In this document: piece by piece, positions 8,524 through 16,214 of the stretch
Layout of the letters: each line of letters opens with the position of its first letter
How positions within the stretch are numbered: position 1 is the first letter of the stretch
Assembly: GCA_020349865.1 (NCBI GenBank)
Contig: CP070700.1
Coordinates: 4,945,055-4,985,751 of the forward strand
Direction of reading: 5' to 3'
Source of the DNA: Desulfobacteraceae bacterium
GTDB taxonomy: Bacteria; Desulfobacterota; DSM-4660; Desulfatiglandales; Desulfatiglandaceae
Length of the DNA: 40,697 nt
The notes under the pieces: model-generated
The model's database searches: none
Seen by the model: only the letters and a program-made list of their open reading frames with translations
Told to the model about the DNA's origin: nothing
Program-made: the position numbers and the translations under genes

Positions 8524-9294
8524 ATGGAAATTAGGAAGATTCTTTTCACGACTGATTTAGAAAATCAACCCTCTTCTCTTGACCTGGTAAAACAGATATT
8601 GCCTTTACAGGAATTGGGTCTTGAGCACATGTTTTTTTTGCAGAATAGCCGGTTTGATACGCGGTTAGAAGGGTTATCGCAAAGCCAGGTTGAGGGTAGG
8701 ATTATTGTTGATGAAGAATTATCGCTTTCACGGATCTTAAAGGTGGCAGAGGAAGAAGATGTGTCTCTTATTGTGACCAACCTTAGCAAGCATAAGGCAA
8801 GGGCGGCTGGCGGTCTAATTATCAAAAAACTAATTAGGGGGGCCTCTCGCCCAATCTTGTTTGCTAACAACACTATTGACCAGATGGCGGAACCTGATGA
8901 AAAAGGATTATTTGGGCATATTGTTTTTGCTACGGACTGGTCTTTGGAATCTGAAAAGGCATTGAGTTATCTCCTTGGTCTTAAACGGCTACTGGGAGAG
9001 CTGGAAATAGTAAATGTTATAGACAGGAAATTGACTATAAGGGATATGCGGGAACTTAAAGAGAGACTGGCCCAAACTCGCAAAAAATTCTTGGATGAGA
9101 AAATCGATGCAGAATCGCATATTTATGCAGGAAAGACTTCAGAAGAAATTTTCACGGCTGCAAAAGACTATAAAGCAACCATGATTGTCATCGGAGGGGA
9201 CTCTGAGAAAAAAGGAATAAAAGGATTATTTAAGAAAGGTTCCTCCTATAAAATCCCGAACGAAGCTGCTCTGCCGGTACTTGTTGTTACTTAA
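8524..9294 (+). CDS. Divergent tandem universal stress protein
   Basis: A 256-residue protein starting MEIRKILFTTDLENQ, with two Usp-like halves (about 1-115 and 125-256). The second half opens with IVFATDWSLESEKAL and resembles the second domain of the preceding gene. Its nucleotide motif is degenerate (GGDSEKKGIKGLFKKGS, where spacing does not fit the G-2x-G-9x-G rule), so it may not bind ATP. The start is placed at 8524 by homology to the previous gene's N-terminus; an upstream in-frame extension overlaps that gene's end and is unlikely. The ribosome binding site is weak, suggesting coupled expression. It probably pairs with the upstream Usp and the Mrp complex that follows. Confidence 0.8.
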   Translation: MEIRKILFTTDLENQPSSLDLVKQILPLQELGLEHMFFLQNSRFDTRLEGLSQSQVEGRIIVDEELSLSRILKVAEEEDVSLIVTNLSKHKARAAGGLIIKKLIRGASRPILFANNTIDQMAEPDEKGLFGHIVFATDWSLESEKALSYLLGLKRLLGELEIVNVIDRKLTIRDMRELKERLAQTRKKFLDEKIDAESHIYAGKTSEEIFTAAKDYKATMIVIGGDSEKKGIKGLFKKGSSYKIPNEAALPVLVVT

Positions 9295-9351
9295 TTCTGT
9301 AGTTCTTTTTATGAGTTAAATGCCTTGAAAAACAGTGAAAGGACGTGAGTT

Positions 9352-10074
9352 GTGGAAGTAACCCTTTTAATAGAGGCAATGGATGCATCATTCAGTCTTA
9401 TGGAAGGTGCCAGAAAGAAAGCTGTAGAATTACTGGATACTGCCGTAAAGCTGACATCCGAAACAAGAGGGGTCGAAGAAAAGAGAATTCAGGCTATTCT
9501 TAAGGGAGCCCAGGAAACAAAACTTGAATTTCTAAATGCTATTGCAACATTTCTTATCCTTTTTGGTTTTTGGGTTCTTTTATCAGGCAAGTATGATCTT
9601 TTCCATGTGTCTCTTGGTGTTATTTGTTCATTGTTAATTGCCTTTCTGACACATGATTTACTTTTTGCCAACGTCAGGGTAGGGGATACGAGAGTAATCT
9701 TCCAGAGATTTATTGCCTATATCCCCTGGCTTCTCTATCAGATCGTATCTTCAAATATTCATGTTGCCTTAGTAGCCCTATCAAAAAAGAAACCAATAGA
9801 CCCTCGGATAATCAGGTTTAAAACAAAACTGGAAAGCGACATATCATGGGTAACATTGGCCAATTCCATTACACTGACCCCCGGGACAATCACCATGGAC
9901 ATAAAAGATGGGGAATTTTTTGTGCACGCACTGGACAAAAAAGTGGCCGATGATCTCCATGCGGGTGAGATGGAAGACAGGGTTGCCCATGTGTTTATGG
10001 AGGCCGATCATATCTATGTGCAGGACGTGTTGGATGTTGCTCCAATATTCGGAGAATTAAAAAAAGGTCTTTAG
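9352..10074 (+). CDS. mnhE: Mrp antiporter subunit E
   Basis: The C-terminal 180 residues match the MnhE family: two close membrane helices (about 60-78 and 82-104), the amphipathic IPWLLYQIVSSNIHVAL segment, and the typical SITLTPGTITMDI motif. The first 55 residues are a soluble helical extension that most family members lack. A GTG at 9352 is the assumed start, with AAAGGA upstream; a shorter start at one of the early ATG codons would remove part of the extension. MnhE is a small membrane subunit needed for assembly of the multi-subunit cation/proton antiporter. It begins the run of Mrp genes. Confidence 0.88.
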   Translation: MEVTLLIEAMDASFSLMEGARKKAVELLDTAVKLTSETRGVEEKRIQAILKGAQETKLEFLNAIATFLILFGFWVLLSGKYDLFHVSLGVICSLLIAFLTHDLLFANVRVGDTRVIFQRFIAYIPWLLYQIVSSNIHVALVALSKKKPIDPRIIRFKTKLESDISWVTLANSITLTPGTITMDIKDGEFFVHALDKKVADDLHAGEMEDRVAHVFMEADHIYVQDVLDVAPIFGELKKGL

Positions 10075-10118
10075 GATTAATAAGCGGATATCTGATTTAT
10101 GCACGTTAAGGAGATGTA

Positions 10119-10577
10119 ATGATACGTATTAGTGATGACATAATTATTAAGACACTGGCCCGTGTTCTTGTGCCATTTATTCAGCTTTACGCCCTTTACG
10201 TAATAATGCACGGTCATCACAGTCCAGGTGGAGGGTTCCAGGGCGGTGTTATTCTGGGGGCGAGTTTTGTGCTGCTGGTTTTAACTCATGGTCTGAAGGA
10301 CACACAGAAAAGGATATCCGAGAAAAGTGTTGCCATACTCAGCAGTCTCGGTGTCCTGATATACGCTGGAATCGGAGCTTTGTGTCTGATCCTTCTTGGA
10401 AATTTTCTTGATTATAGTAAGTTGGCAATACTTCTTAACGTTCCTTTAGCTCGAGCGCGGTCTTTGGGCACTTTAGGAGTTGAAATCGGCGTTGGCCTTG
10501 CCGTAATGGCGGTGATGTTTTCTATTTTTTACAGCATTGCCACAGGGGGAAAACAAACTGAAGAAGACAATGATTAA
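10119..10577 (+). CDS. mnhB: Mrp antiporter subunit B (MnhB domain)
   Basis: The 152-residue protein contains the MnhB signature, with HHSPGGGFQGGVILGASF at about residues 31-48, and four hydrophobic segments. In canonical Mrp systems MrpB lies after MrpA; here it follows MnhE, an order seen in some hydrogenase-like and deltaproteobacterial or archaeal Mrp clusters. AAGGAGATGTA precedes the ATG, an excellent ribosome binding site. It works in the inner membrane as part of the antiporter complex. Confidence 0.9.
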   Translation: MIRISDDIIIKTLARVLVPFIQLYALYVIMHGHHSPGGGFQGGVILGASFVLLVLTHGLKDTQKRISEKSVAILSSLGVLIYAGIGALCLILLGNFLDYSKLAILLNVPLARARSLGTLGVEIGVGLAVMAVMFSIFYSIATGGKQTEEDND

Positions 10578-10598
10578 TTGGAATTGTTGAGGTATCTG

Positions 10599-10868
10599 AT
10601 GGATACATTTTTTCTTGTTATTGGCTTGGGATTATGCGTCCTTGTTTTTTTTGTTCTTTATCGTGTTGTGTATGGTCCTGGTGTTTTTAACAGGGTTGCA
10701 GCTCTTTCGGCTATAGGGAATAAGACATTAATTATACTTTTGATTATGGGGTTTTTGTACCACAGGGTGGAAATGTTTATAGACATAAGCATGGTATATG
10801 CCCTTCTCAATTTTATCGGAACGTTAGCAGCCGCCAAATACCTGGAAATGGAGGGCAGTATCTTATGA
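10599..10868 (+). CDS. mnhF: Mrp antiporter subunit F
   Basis: An 89-residue three-helix protein of the MrpF/PhaF family, with the conserved YRVVYGPGVFNRVAALSAIG loop after helix 1. The ATG at 10599 has GAGG six bases upstream, the best placed site. The frame is open back to a TTG at 10578 directly after the mnhB stop, which would add seven residues. It overlaps the next gene by four bases (ATGA), indicating translational coupling. MrpF packs with MrpG and E in the antiporter complex. Confidence 0.88.
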   Translation: MDTFFLVIGLGLCVLVFFVLYRVVYGPGVFNRVAALSAIGNKTLIILLIMGFLYHRVEMFIDISMVYALLNFIGTLAAAKYLEMEGSIL

Positions 10869-11179
10869 TTATCACAACAATATTGGCTGTGTTGTTTATG
10901 GTTGGAGGCCTCTTTTTCTTCACTACAGCAACTATCGGGCTTCTTCGATTTCCCGATTTTTTTACCCGCTTGCATGCCACCGGCAAGGGCGACACCCTTG
11001 CAGTTCTGTTATCCCTTGTCGGATTCAGCCTTTACGAAGGCTTGTCCTTGACCAGCCTGAAGATAGTATTTATCGCTGTCTTCATGTTTCTTGCCCAACC
11101 AACTGCCACGCATGCCCTTTCAAGGGCGGGATTAAGGCGCGGTGTTAAACCCTGGATGAAAGAGGAAGATGAAAAATGA
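10865..11179 (+). CDS. mnhG: Mrp antiporter subunit G
   Basis: The 104-residue product matches MrpG/PhaG: three membrane helices and the motif LLRFPDFFTRLHATGKGDTL, nearly invariant in the family. It overlaps mnhF upstream and the DUF4040 gene downstream by four bases each, so these small subunits are translationally coupled. The C-terminal tail (about 90-104) is charged and cytoplasmic. Length is normal. Confidence 0.92.
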   Translation: MIITTILAVLFMVGGLFFFTTATIGLLRFPDFFTRLHATGKGDTLAVLLSLVGFSLYEGLSLTSLKIVFIAVFMFLAQPTATHALSRAGLRRGVKPWMKEEDEK

Positions 11180-11421
11180 TCGTACCGTTTGACCTTATAC
11201 TCCTTATCTTTGTATTGATATGTGCCATCGCGGCCATAACAATAAAAGACCTCCTAAGTGCTGTAATGATCCTTGGGGCTTACAGTTTTTTCATGTGCCT
11301 TATGTGGGCACAAATGGGTGCTGTCGATGTGGCCTTTACTGAGGCATCCGTCAGTGCCGGCATTGGAACTATCCTGCTCGTTGCTGCGTTAAGCAAGACT
11401 ACCAGGAGGTCAAAAGATTGA
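11176..11421 (+). CDS. DUF4040 subunit (MrpA C-terminal segment / MbhD-like)
   Basis: This 81-residue, three-helix protein corresponds to the DUF4040 segment that in canonical Mrp is fused near the C-terminus of the giant MrpA and in membrane-bound hydrogenases is a separate MbhD-like subunit. The motif GAVDVAFTEASVSAGIGTIL contains the conserved acidic residues of the family, thought to line a cation or proton path. It overlaps mnhG by four bases and the next gene by four. Its stand-alone form shows that the MrpA-type polypeptide is split here. Confidence 0.87.
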   Translation: MIVPFDLILLIFVLICAIAAITIKDLLSAVMILGAYSFFMCLMWAQMGAVDVAFTEASVSAGIGTILLVAALSKTTRRSKD

Positions 11422-11693
11422 AAATATTAAATCTGATTGTTGTAGTCATTACAGGTATGGTACTTGTCTATGGTACGTTAGACATGCCTGATTGGGGAGA
11501 TCCTCATTCTCCAGCCAGCAGTCATGTTTCTCCGTATTATATTGCCAATACCGTAGAACAAACATCTACTCCAAACATCGTCACGTCTGTCCTGGCTGAT
11601 TATAGGGGTTATGATACATTAGGGGAGACAACGGTAATTTTTTCTGCTGGAATGGCATGTATTTTACTCTTAAAAAGACAACGTAAAAAGTAA
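11418..11693 (+). CDS. MbhE-like subunit (second piece of split MrpA C-terminus)
   Basis: A 91-residue protein with an N-terminal helix, a periplasmic loop (DMPDWGDPHSPASSHVSPYY) and a C-terminal helix containing the DTLGETTVIFSAG motif. That pattern matches the MbhE or extreme C-terminal part of MrpA, where RGYDTLGE is conserved. The start is a TTG at 11418 overlapping the previous stop, with AGGAGGT seven bases upstream. It is part of the same translationally coupled string. Confidence 0.82.
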   Translation: MKILNLIVVVITGMVLVYGTLDMPDWGDPHSPASSHVSPYYIANTVEQTSTPNIVTSVLADYRGYDTLGETTVIFSAGMACILLLKRQRKK

Positions 11694-11703
11694 AGAAGAT
11701 AAA

Positions 11704-12087
11704 ATGTTTGATTTTATTATTAGCAAATACAATTACTGGATCTATATCATACTTATGATGATCGGTTTCTATGCAATGATTGGCAAGAGAAACCTGGTTA
11801 AGAAGATTATTGGTATGAATATCTTTCAGACTGCGATCATTCTTTTTTATGTTTCTATTGCCTGCAAGAAAGAGGGCGCTACCCTGCCTATCATAGAGCA
11901 TGCCCATGAGCATGGCGGGCATGTTATTGATGCCTCTTCTTACATAAATCCATTGCCACACGTACTCATGCTTACGGCAATTGTTGTTATGGTCGCCACA
12001 CTCGGAGTGGCACTGGCGATAGTCATAATGATCTACAGAAGATATAATACATTGGAAGAAGACGAAATTATAAAGGCCATCAGATGA
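11704..12087 (+). CDS. mnhC: Mrp antiporter subunit C (NuoK-like)
   Basis: The 127-residue product has three membrane helices and the NuoK/MrpC pattern (GFYAMIGKRNLVKKIIGMNI, then DPLPHVLMLTAIVVMVA-like sequence near 85-105; here NPLPH replaces DPLPH). It carries a histidine-rich loop (about 64-73, EHAHEHGGHV) that is unusual in length and could bind metal. MrpC sits between the small subunits and MrpD. The gene overlaps mnhD by four bases. Confidence 0.9.
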   Translation: MFDFIISKYNYWIYIILMMIGFYAMIGKRNLVKKIIGMNIFQTAIILFYVSIACKKEGATLPIIEHAHEHGGHVIDASSYINPLPHVLMLTAIVVMVATLGVALAIVIMIYRRYNTLEEDEIIKAIR

Positions 12088-13571
12088 CTGACCAATTTCC
12101 CGCTCTTATTGTCGTTATACCACTGATTTTTGCACTTATTACGCCTCTGCTTGGATGGTGGAAGGAAAAGCTATGTTATCCCTGGGTACTTCTATCTCTT
12201 AGCCTTTGTGTGCTTTGTTCTGTGTTTGTCCTGGGCAGAGTGATACAGGCCGGGGTCATCCATTACCGTTTAGGCAACTGGCTACCTCCGTGGGGAATAG
12301 AGTATGTTATTGACCATTTCAATGCCCTTATGCTGGTGATAATTTCTGTAACGGCTCTGCTCGTTGCAGTCTATTCCAAGAAAAGCCTTGAACAGGAAAT
12401 ACCTGGAAAGATTGTTTATTTCTATACGATCTTTTTACTGCAGGTAGTAGGGTTTCTGGGAATTGTTATCACCGGTGATATGTTTAACCTCTATGTCTTT
12501 TTGGAGATTACATCGCTGACCGGCTATGCCCTGATAGCTGTGGGCGAAGATGGGGCTCCGCTTGCAAGTTTTAGATATATAATTTTGGGAACAGTCGGGG
12601 CCTGCTTTTACCTGCTGGCAGTGGGCTATCTCTATATTGCCACAGGTTCGCTTAATATTGCTGACCTAGCCAGGCTCTTGCCAAGCATCTATGGTTCAAA
12701 GGTTGTCCTGGTAGCATTTGCCTTCTTTTTTGTGGGGATAGCAATTAAGATGGCCCTCTTTCCTTTGCATGTCTGGCTGCCGGACGCATATACCAAAGCA
12801 CCCTCTGCAACCAGTGCCCTGATTGCCCCCTTGATGACCAAAGTCTCTGTTTATGTGATGATAAGGATCATGTTTACTGTCTTTAAACCTTCTTTTGCTA
12901 TTGATATGCTTCCGGTGACTGAGATCATGGTGTGGTTGGGTATTTTGGCGATTTTTGCGGGAGCTGTTATGGCCCTGGCCCAGACCGATTTCAAAAGAAT
13001 GTTGTGCTACATTGTTGTGGCAGAAATAGGATATATGGTAGGTGGCACAGGGCTTGCCAATTCAATAGCAATTAAAGGAGTTATTCTTCATATTTTAAAT
13101 GATGCCATAATGACCTTAGGGCTATTTGCTGTAGCCGGTATCCTCAGTTATCAGTTGAAAGGCCATAAGATCTCCGATTTTAAAGACCTTTTTAGAAAGA
13201 TGCCTTTTACTATGGCGGCTCTTGTCGTCACGGGCCTTTCAATAATCGGGGTACCGCCGACGTGCGGTTTTTTCAGTAAGTGGTATCTTATTCAGGGTGC
13301 GATCACTGCCCACTGCTGGACGTTTGTTGCCGCCCTGCTTTTTTCAAGCCTGATAAATATAGTCCTCTTTTTCAGGATTTTTGAGATTGGGTATGGTTTC
13401 CATGAGTCTGGTGAGGCTCATGGGCATGGACACGAAACGGCGCTTATCAGCGAAGTCCCTATGACTATGCTTATCCCCACAATAATTACGGCTCTTTGTA
13501 TTATCCTTATTGGTATCTACAACCAGTCTATTATGACTAACATAATCCGGTTCGCCGTCCCGGAGTTATGA
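12084..13571 (+). CDS. mnhD: Mrp antiporter subunit D (proton-pumping NuoN/MrpD family)
   Basis: A 495-residue membrane protein of about fourteen helices in the proton-conducting transporter family shared with complex I. The key charged residues are present: E141 (YVFLEITSLTGYAL), K222 (GIAIKMALFPLHVWLPDAY) and K253 (LMTKVSVYVM). These line the proton channel in MrpD. A histidine-rich loop (about 442-455, GEAHGHGHET) occurs near the C-terminus, echoing the one in subunit C. It is the last gene of the plus-strand half of the Mrp cluster; a repeat element follows 75 bp downstream. Confidence 0.92.
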   Translation: MTDQFPALIVVIPLIFALITPLLGWWKEKLCYPWVLLSLSLCVLCSVFVLGRVIQAGVIHYRLGNWLPPWGIEYVIDHFNALMLVIISVTALLVAVYSKKSLEQEIPGKIVYFYTIFLLQVVGFLGIVITGDMFNLYVFLEITSLTGYALIAVGEDGAPLASFRYIILGTVGACFYLLAVGYLYIATGSLNIADLARLLPSIYGSKVVLVAFAFFFVGIAIKMALFPLHVWLPDAYTKAPSATSALIAPLMTKVSVYVMIRIMFTVFKPSFAIDMLPVTEIMVWLGILAIFAGAVMALAQTDFKRMLCYIVVAEIGYMVGGTGLANSIAIKGVILHILNDAIMTLGLFAVAGILSYQLKGHKISDFKDLFRKMPFTMAALVVTGLSIIGVPPTCGFFSKWYLIQGAITAHCWTFVAALLFSSLINIVLFFRIFEIGYGFHESGEAHGHGHETALISEVPMTMLIPTIITALCIILIGIYNQSIMTNIIRFAVPEL

Positions 13572-13645
13572 TCTCCTATCCATTATTACACGATTACAAT
13601 CTCTTCTAAACTTTATAAGGCAAACGAACTGGAATTCGAATAGCC

Positions 13646-14013
13646 GCAACAAGTTAGCGCTTTGAAAATAGCGAAAAAAGGGCCGCGGATATCTCTTTCA
13701 GAAGGGTCGCAAAAAACTGCAGCTCGGCTGCCCTCGGCCATGAGCTCGGGCCGAATGGAGTTCGCCGCAAGCCTCATTCCACTGAACGGCAGATTAGCCT
13801 TAAAATTCAGCCCACTGGACAGCCCCACAAGACAGACTCCTTCATAACAGTAGCCTTCTCTGCTTACCCGCCATAATCCCTGGCGGGCCTACCCGCCCCT
13901 GTACAAGGCCAAGGGGGCGTTCGACAAGCTTTCAAGAATTTGTGTTGCGGCCCTTCTGAAAGAGATATACCCATGGCCTATCCTGTCCTATTTTCAAAGA
14001 ACTAAAGTGTTAC
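13646..14013 (-). repeat. Dispersed MITE-like repeat, copy B (inverted orientation)
   Basis: A 368-bp copy with both terminal inverted repeats. Starting from either end, each repeat carries a TTTGAAAATAG block followed about 20-30 bp later by TATCTCTTTCAGAAGGG. It is the reverse complement of copies A and C. It sits exactly in the gap between the convergent halves of the Mrp cluster. I see no clear target duplication. A minus-strand frame inside (13613-13828) resembles frames in the other copies, but this follows from DNA similarity and is not treated as a gene. The rest of 13572-14029 shows nothing. Confidence 0.8.
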
Positions 14014-14029
14014 TGAATGCTTGGGTTTT

Positions 14030-15808
14030 TTAAGAGCCAAAAAAACCTGAAAAAAAGACCACCGCCAGAACCATTAAGAAAAGAACTGCCAGAAGTACCG
14101 GAATCCCTGCAGGTATAAGGCTGATTGTTTCATACCTACCACCCTCATCAGGATCTTCAAGGTCAATGGGGTTTTTTCCGGCGGCCTTAAGATAGAGGGC
14201 TACTAAGCTGGTGAGAGGTTTTTTGCTGCCTGAGGCCAATTGCGATGGAAGAAGTCGAATAAACAGGTATTCAAAGCCGGAAGCAATTCTGTCACATATT
14301 CCGGTAACAAATGATACTGCCAGTTTAGATCCTTTACGATAAAACCAGTCAGTATCCAGATTGATCGCCCTTAATTCCGGGGGATAATATCCCGAGAGTA
14401 TCAGGAGGGTAAAGGCAAGTGCGCCGAACATGAGCAATTGGAGCTGGCCGACCACATGGGCCGCTGTATAGGGTACATAATCGACCGGATAAGGTAGAAT
14501 GTTATAGAGAGGCTGTGGGAATATTCCTATAAAAACACACAGAAAAGCAGCCATTCCCATGGCAATCAACATATTCAGTGGCGGCTCCTTTGCCCGCAGA
14601 CCGGAGTCATGGCCAAAAAACGTGAAGAACGGAACCTTGATTCCGGCGTGGTGAAATACACCTGCCGAGGCAAATTGCAGTATGAGCCAGACAACGGTTA
14701 ATTTATTGTGGGCTGCGGCACTGACGATCATGGATTTGCTGATAAAACCGCTAAATATGGGGAACGCGGAGATGGATGCCGCACCGATCATGCAATATAA
14801 ACATGTAAGGGGCATGGTTTTGTAGAGCCCTCCCAGGTCAGTGCACCTTATCTTCCCGGTAACGTGGAGGACTGAGCCGACAGACATGAACAGCAAGGCC
14901 TTGTAGAGGATGTGGCAAAAAGCGTGGGAAACTGTTCCGTTAATGGCAAGCTGGGTTCCGATTCCGATACCGCACATCATAAAACCTACTTGATTGATCA
15001 AGCTGTAGGCCAGTACCCGGCGAATATCATTTTCCAGGACTGCATAAAATATGGGTATGGCCGTCATCAATGCGCCCAGCCAGATAAGAAGTTCTGCACC
15101 CGGAAAGATTCGGGCCATAACATACACAGCGCTCTTGGTTGTGAAAGCGCTTAAAAAAACCGCTCCAGTTACGGTGGCCTCCGGATAGGCATCCTGAAGC
15201 CAGGGATGCAGGGGAGGAATTGCCGCATTTACCGCAATGCCTAAGAATATCAGATATGATTCAAGCCCTTGCAGCCCCATAAAGGCGAATTCAGTTGTCC
15301 CGGTTTTATAAACGTATATAATGATTCCGGCCAAAAGGAATAAGCCACCAACGACGTGGACCAGTATGTATCGAAAGGCAGCAGCATGGGATTCAACTGT
15401 TCTGCGGGCCAGGATCAGGAATGTTGAAGCCACAGCCATTATTTCCCAGAAAATATAAAGTGAGAAAAAATCTCCGGCCAGGGTAACGCCTATGGCCCCG
15501 CCGGCATATGTCAAGCCTGCCACATGTTGCAGGTCATCATCAACTTTGAGGGAAAAGATAATGGCAATAAATGATATTATGACAAAGATATAACAAAATA
15601 TCCGGCTTAGACGATCCACTCTGCCAAGAATAAGATTGTAATCAAGCAGGCTTACAACCCAATGGTTTCCTTCAGGAGTATTTATTAAGGTGAGAAAGGC
15701 AAGAACAGGGAGGAGGAGCATAAATGCAGACTTGATTCTGCCCTTCAAAACCGGAACAAAAAGGGCGCCGATAATAAATATGGCTGCTGGAGGAAGGCTG
15801 TTAATCAT
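14030..15808 (-). CDS. MrpD/NuoN-like proton-conducting subunit (592 aa)
   Basis: A 592-residue complex I-like antiporter subunit with about fourteen core helices plus a C-terminal extension ending in a further helix. The helix-5 glutamate is present (E122, YIFWEIMAVAS) and TTKSAVYVMAR keeps the later lysine. The central lysine that precedes the PLHxW motif is replaced by asparagine (N194, GIAVNAAIPPLHPWL). The DAYPEATVTG stretch marks a subfamily distinct from canonical MrpD. It overlaps the upstream 80-residue gene by eight bases. With 12084 and 16215 it makes three antiporter-like channel subunits in this locus, while no full NuoL-like MrpA is seen. Confidence 0.85.
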   Translation of the reverse strand: MINSLPPAAIFIIGALFVPVLKGRIKSAFMLLLPVLAFLTLINTPEGNHWVVSLLDYNLILGRVDRLSRIFCYIFVIISFIAIIFSLKVDDDLQHVAGLTYAGGAIGVTLAGDFFSLYIFWEIMAVASTFLILARRTVESHAAAFRYILVHVVGGLFLLAGIIIYVYKTGTTEFAFMGLQGLESYLIFLGIAVNAAIPPLHPWLQDAYPEATVTGAVFLSAFTTKSAVYVMARIFPGAELLIWLGALMTAIPIFYAVLENDIRRVLAYSLINQVGFMMCGIGIGTQLAINGTVSHAFCHILYKALLFMSVGSVLHVTGKIRCTDLGGLYKTMPLTCLYCMIGAASISAFPIFSGFISKSMIVSAAAHNKLTVVWLILQFASAGVFHHAGIKVPFFTFFGHDSGLRAKEPPLNMLIAMGMAAFLCVFIGIFPQPLYNILPYPVDYVPYTAAHVVGQLQLLMFGALAFTLLILSGYYPPELRAINLDTDWFYRKGSKLAVSFVTGICDRIASGFEYLFIRLLPSQLASGSKKPLTSLVALYLKAAGKNPIDLEDPDEGGRYETISLIPAGIPVLLAVLFLMVLAVVFFSGFFGS

Positions 15809-16043
15809 AATAGTTCTCTTTTCTTCTGACTATCTTTCGCAATAGTTTTGCGATAAATATTAAGGAAACACAGGATACAAACCCGTAAACTGCATAAAAT
15901 TCCGGGGCAGCTTCCCATGGGAATTCTCCATGTTTATGAATAAAAAAATCAATAATCAGAAGGACCAAAAGGGAACTGTAAAAAATATATAGAAGCCTTT
16001 GGACATTTTTGTGTTTATCAAAAATCTTCAATTCTTTTTTCAT
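15801..16043 (-). CDS. Small two-helix membrane protein in the Mrp cluster
   Basis: The 80-residue product has a basic N-terminus, two hydrophobic helices (about 17-34 and 48-66) separated by a loop with EFPWEAAPEFYA, and a basic C-terminus. I do not recognise a named family. AGGGAG lies 12 bases upstream of the ATG. It is sandwiched between two MrpD-like genes and overlaps the downstream one by eight bases, so it is most likely an accessory subunit of the antiporter. Topology predicts both ends in the cytoplasm. Confidence 0.72.
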   Translation of the reverse strand: MKKELKIFDKHKNVQRLLYIFYSSLLVLLIIDFFIHKHGEFPWEAAPEFYAVYGFVSCVSLIFIAKLLRKIVRRKENYYD

Positions 16044-16073
16044 CTGAACTTAAACTCCCTAAAGACAGCCTTT

Positions 16074-16211
16074 TTATAACAGGCTTCTCCAAAAAATGAT
16101 GCCGAGATATATAACGCCCAATAAAATAGTCAGGTGAAATATTTTCTTGTATAGTGGTATGGGCTCGTGTGAAAGTTCCATTTTCTCTTCTGGTTTTTTC
16201 TCTTCAATCAT
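16074..16211 (-). CDS. Tiny 45-residue single-helix membrane protein
   Basis: A short frame fills the gap between two Mrp genes. It begins MIEEKKPEEKMEL, continues with a basic amphipathic patch (PIPLYKKIFH), one hydrophobic helix (LTILLGVIYLGIIFW, about 27-41) and ends RSLL. GGGGAT lies six bases before the ATG and only three bases separate it from the upstream stop. Tight spacing, the ribosome binding site and clean topology (acidic cytoplasmic start, one helix, short tail) argue that it is real and a small antiporter subunit. It would be missed by annotation with a length cutoff. No family is recognised. Confidence 0.7.
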   Translation of the reverse strand: MIEEKKPEEKMELSHEPIPLYKKIFHLTILLGVIYLGIIFWRSLL

Positions 16212-16214
16212 AAT

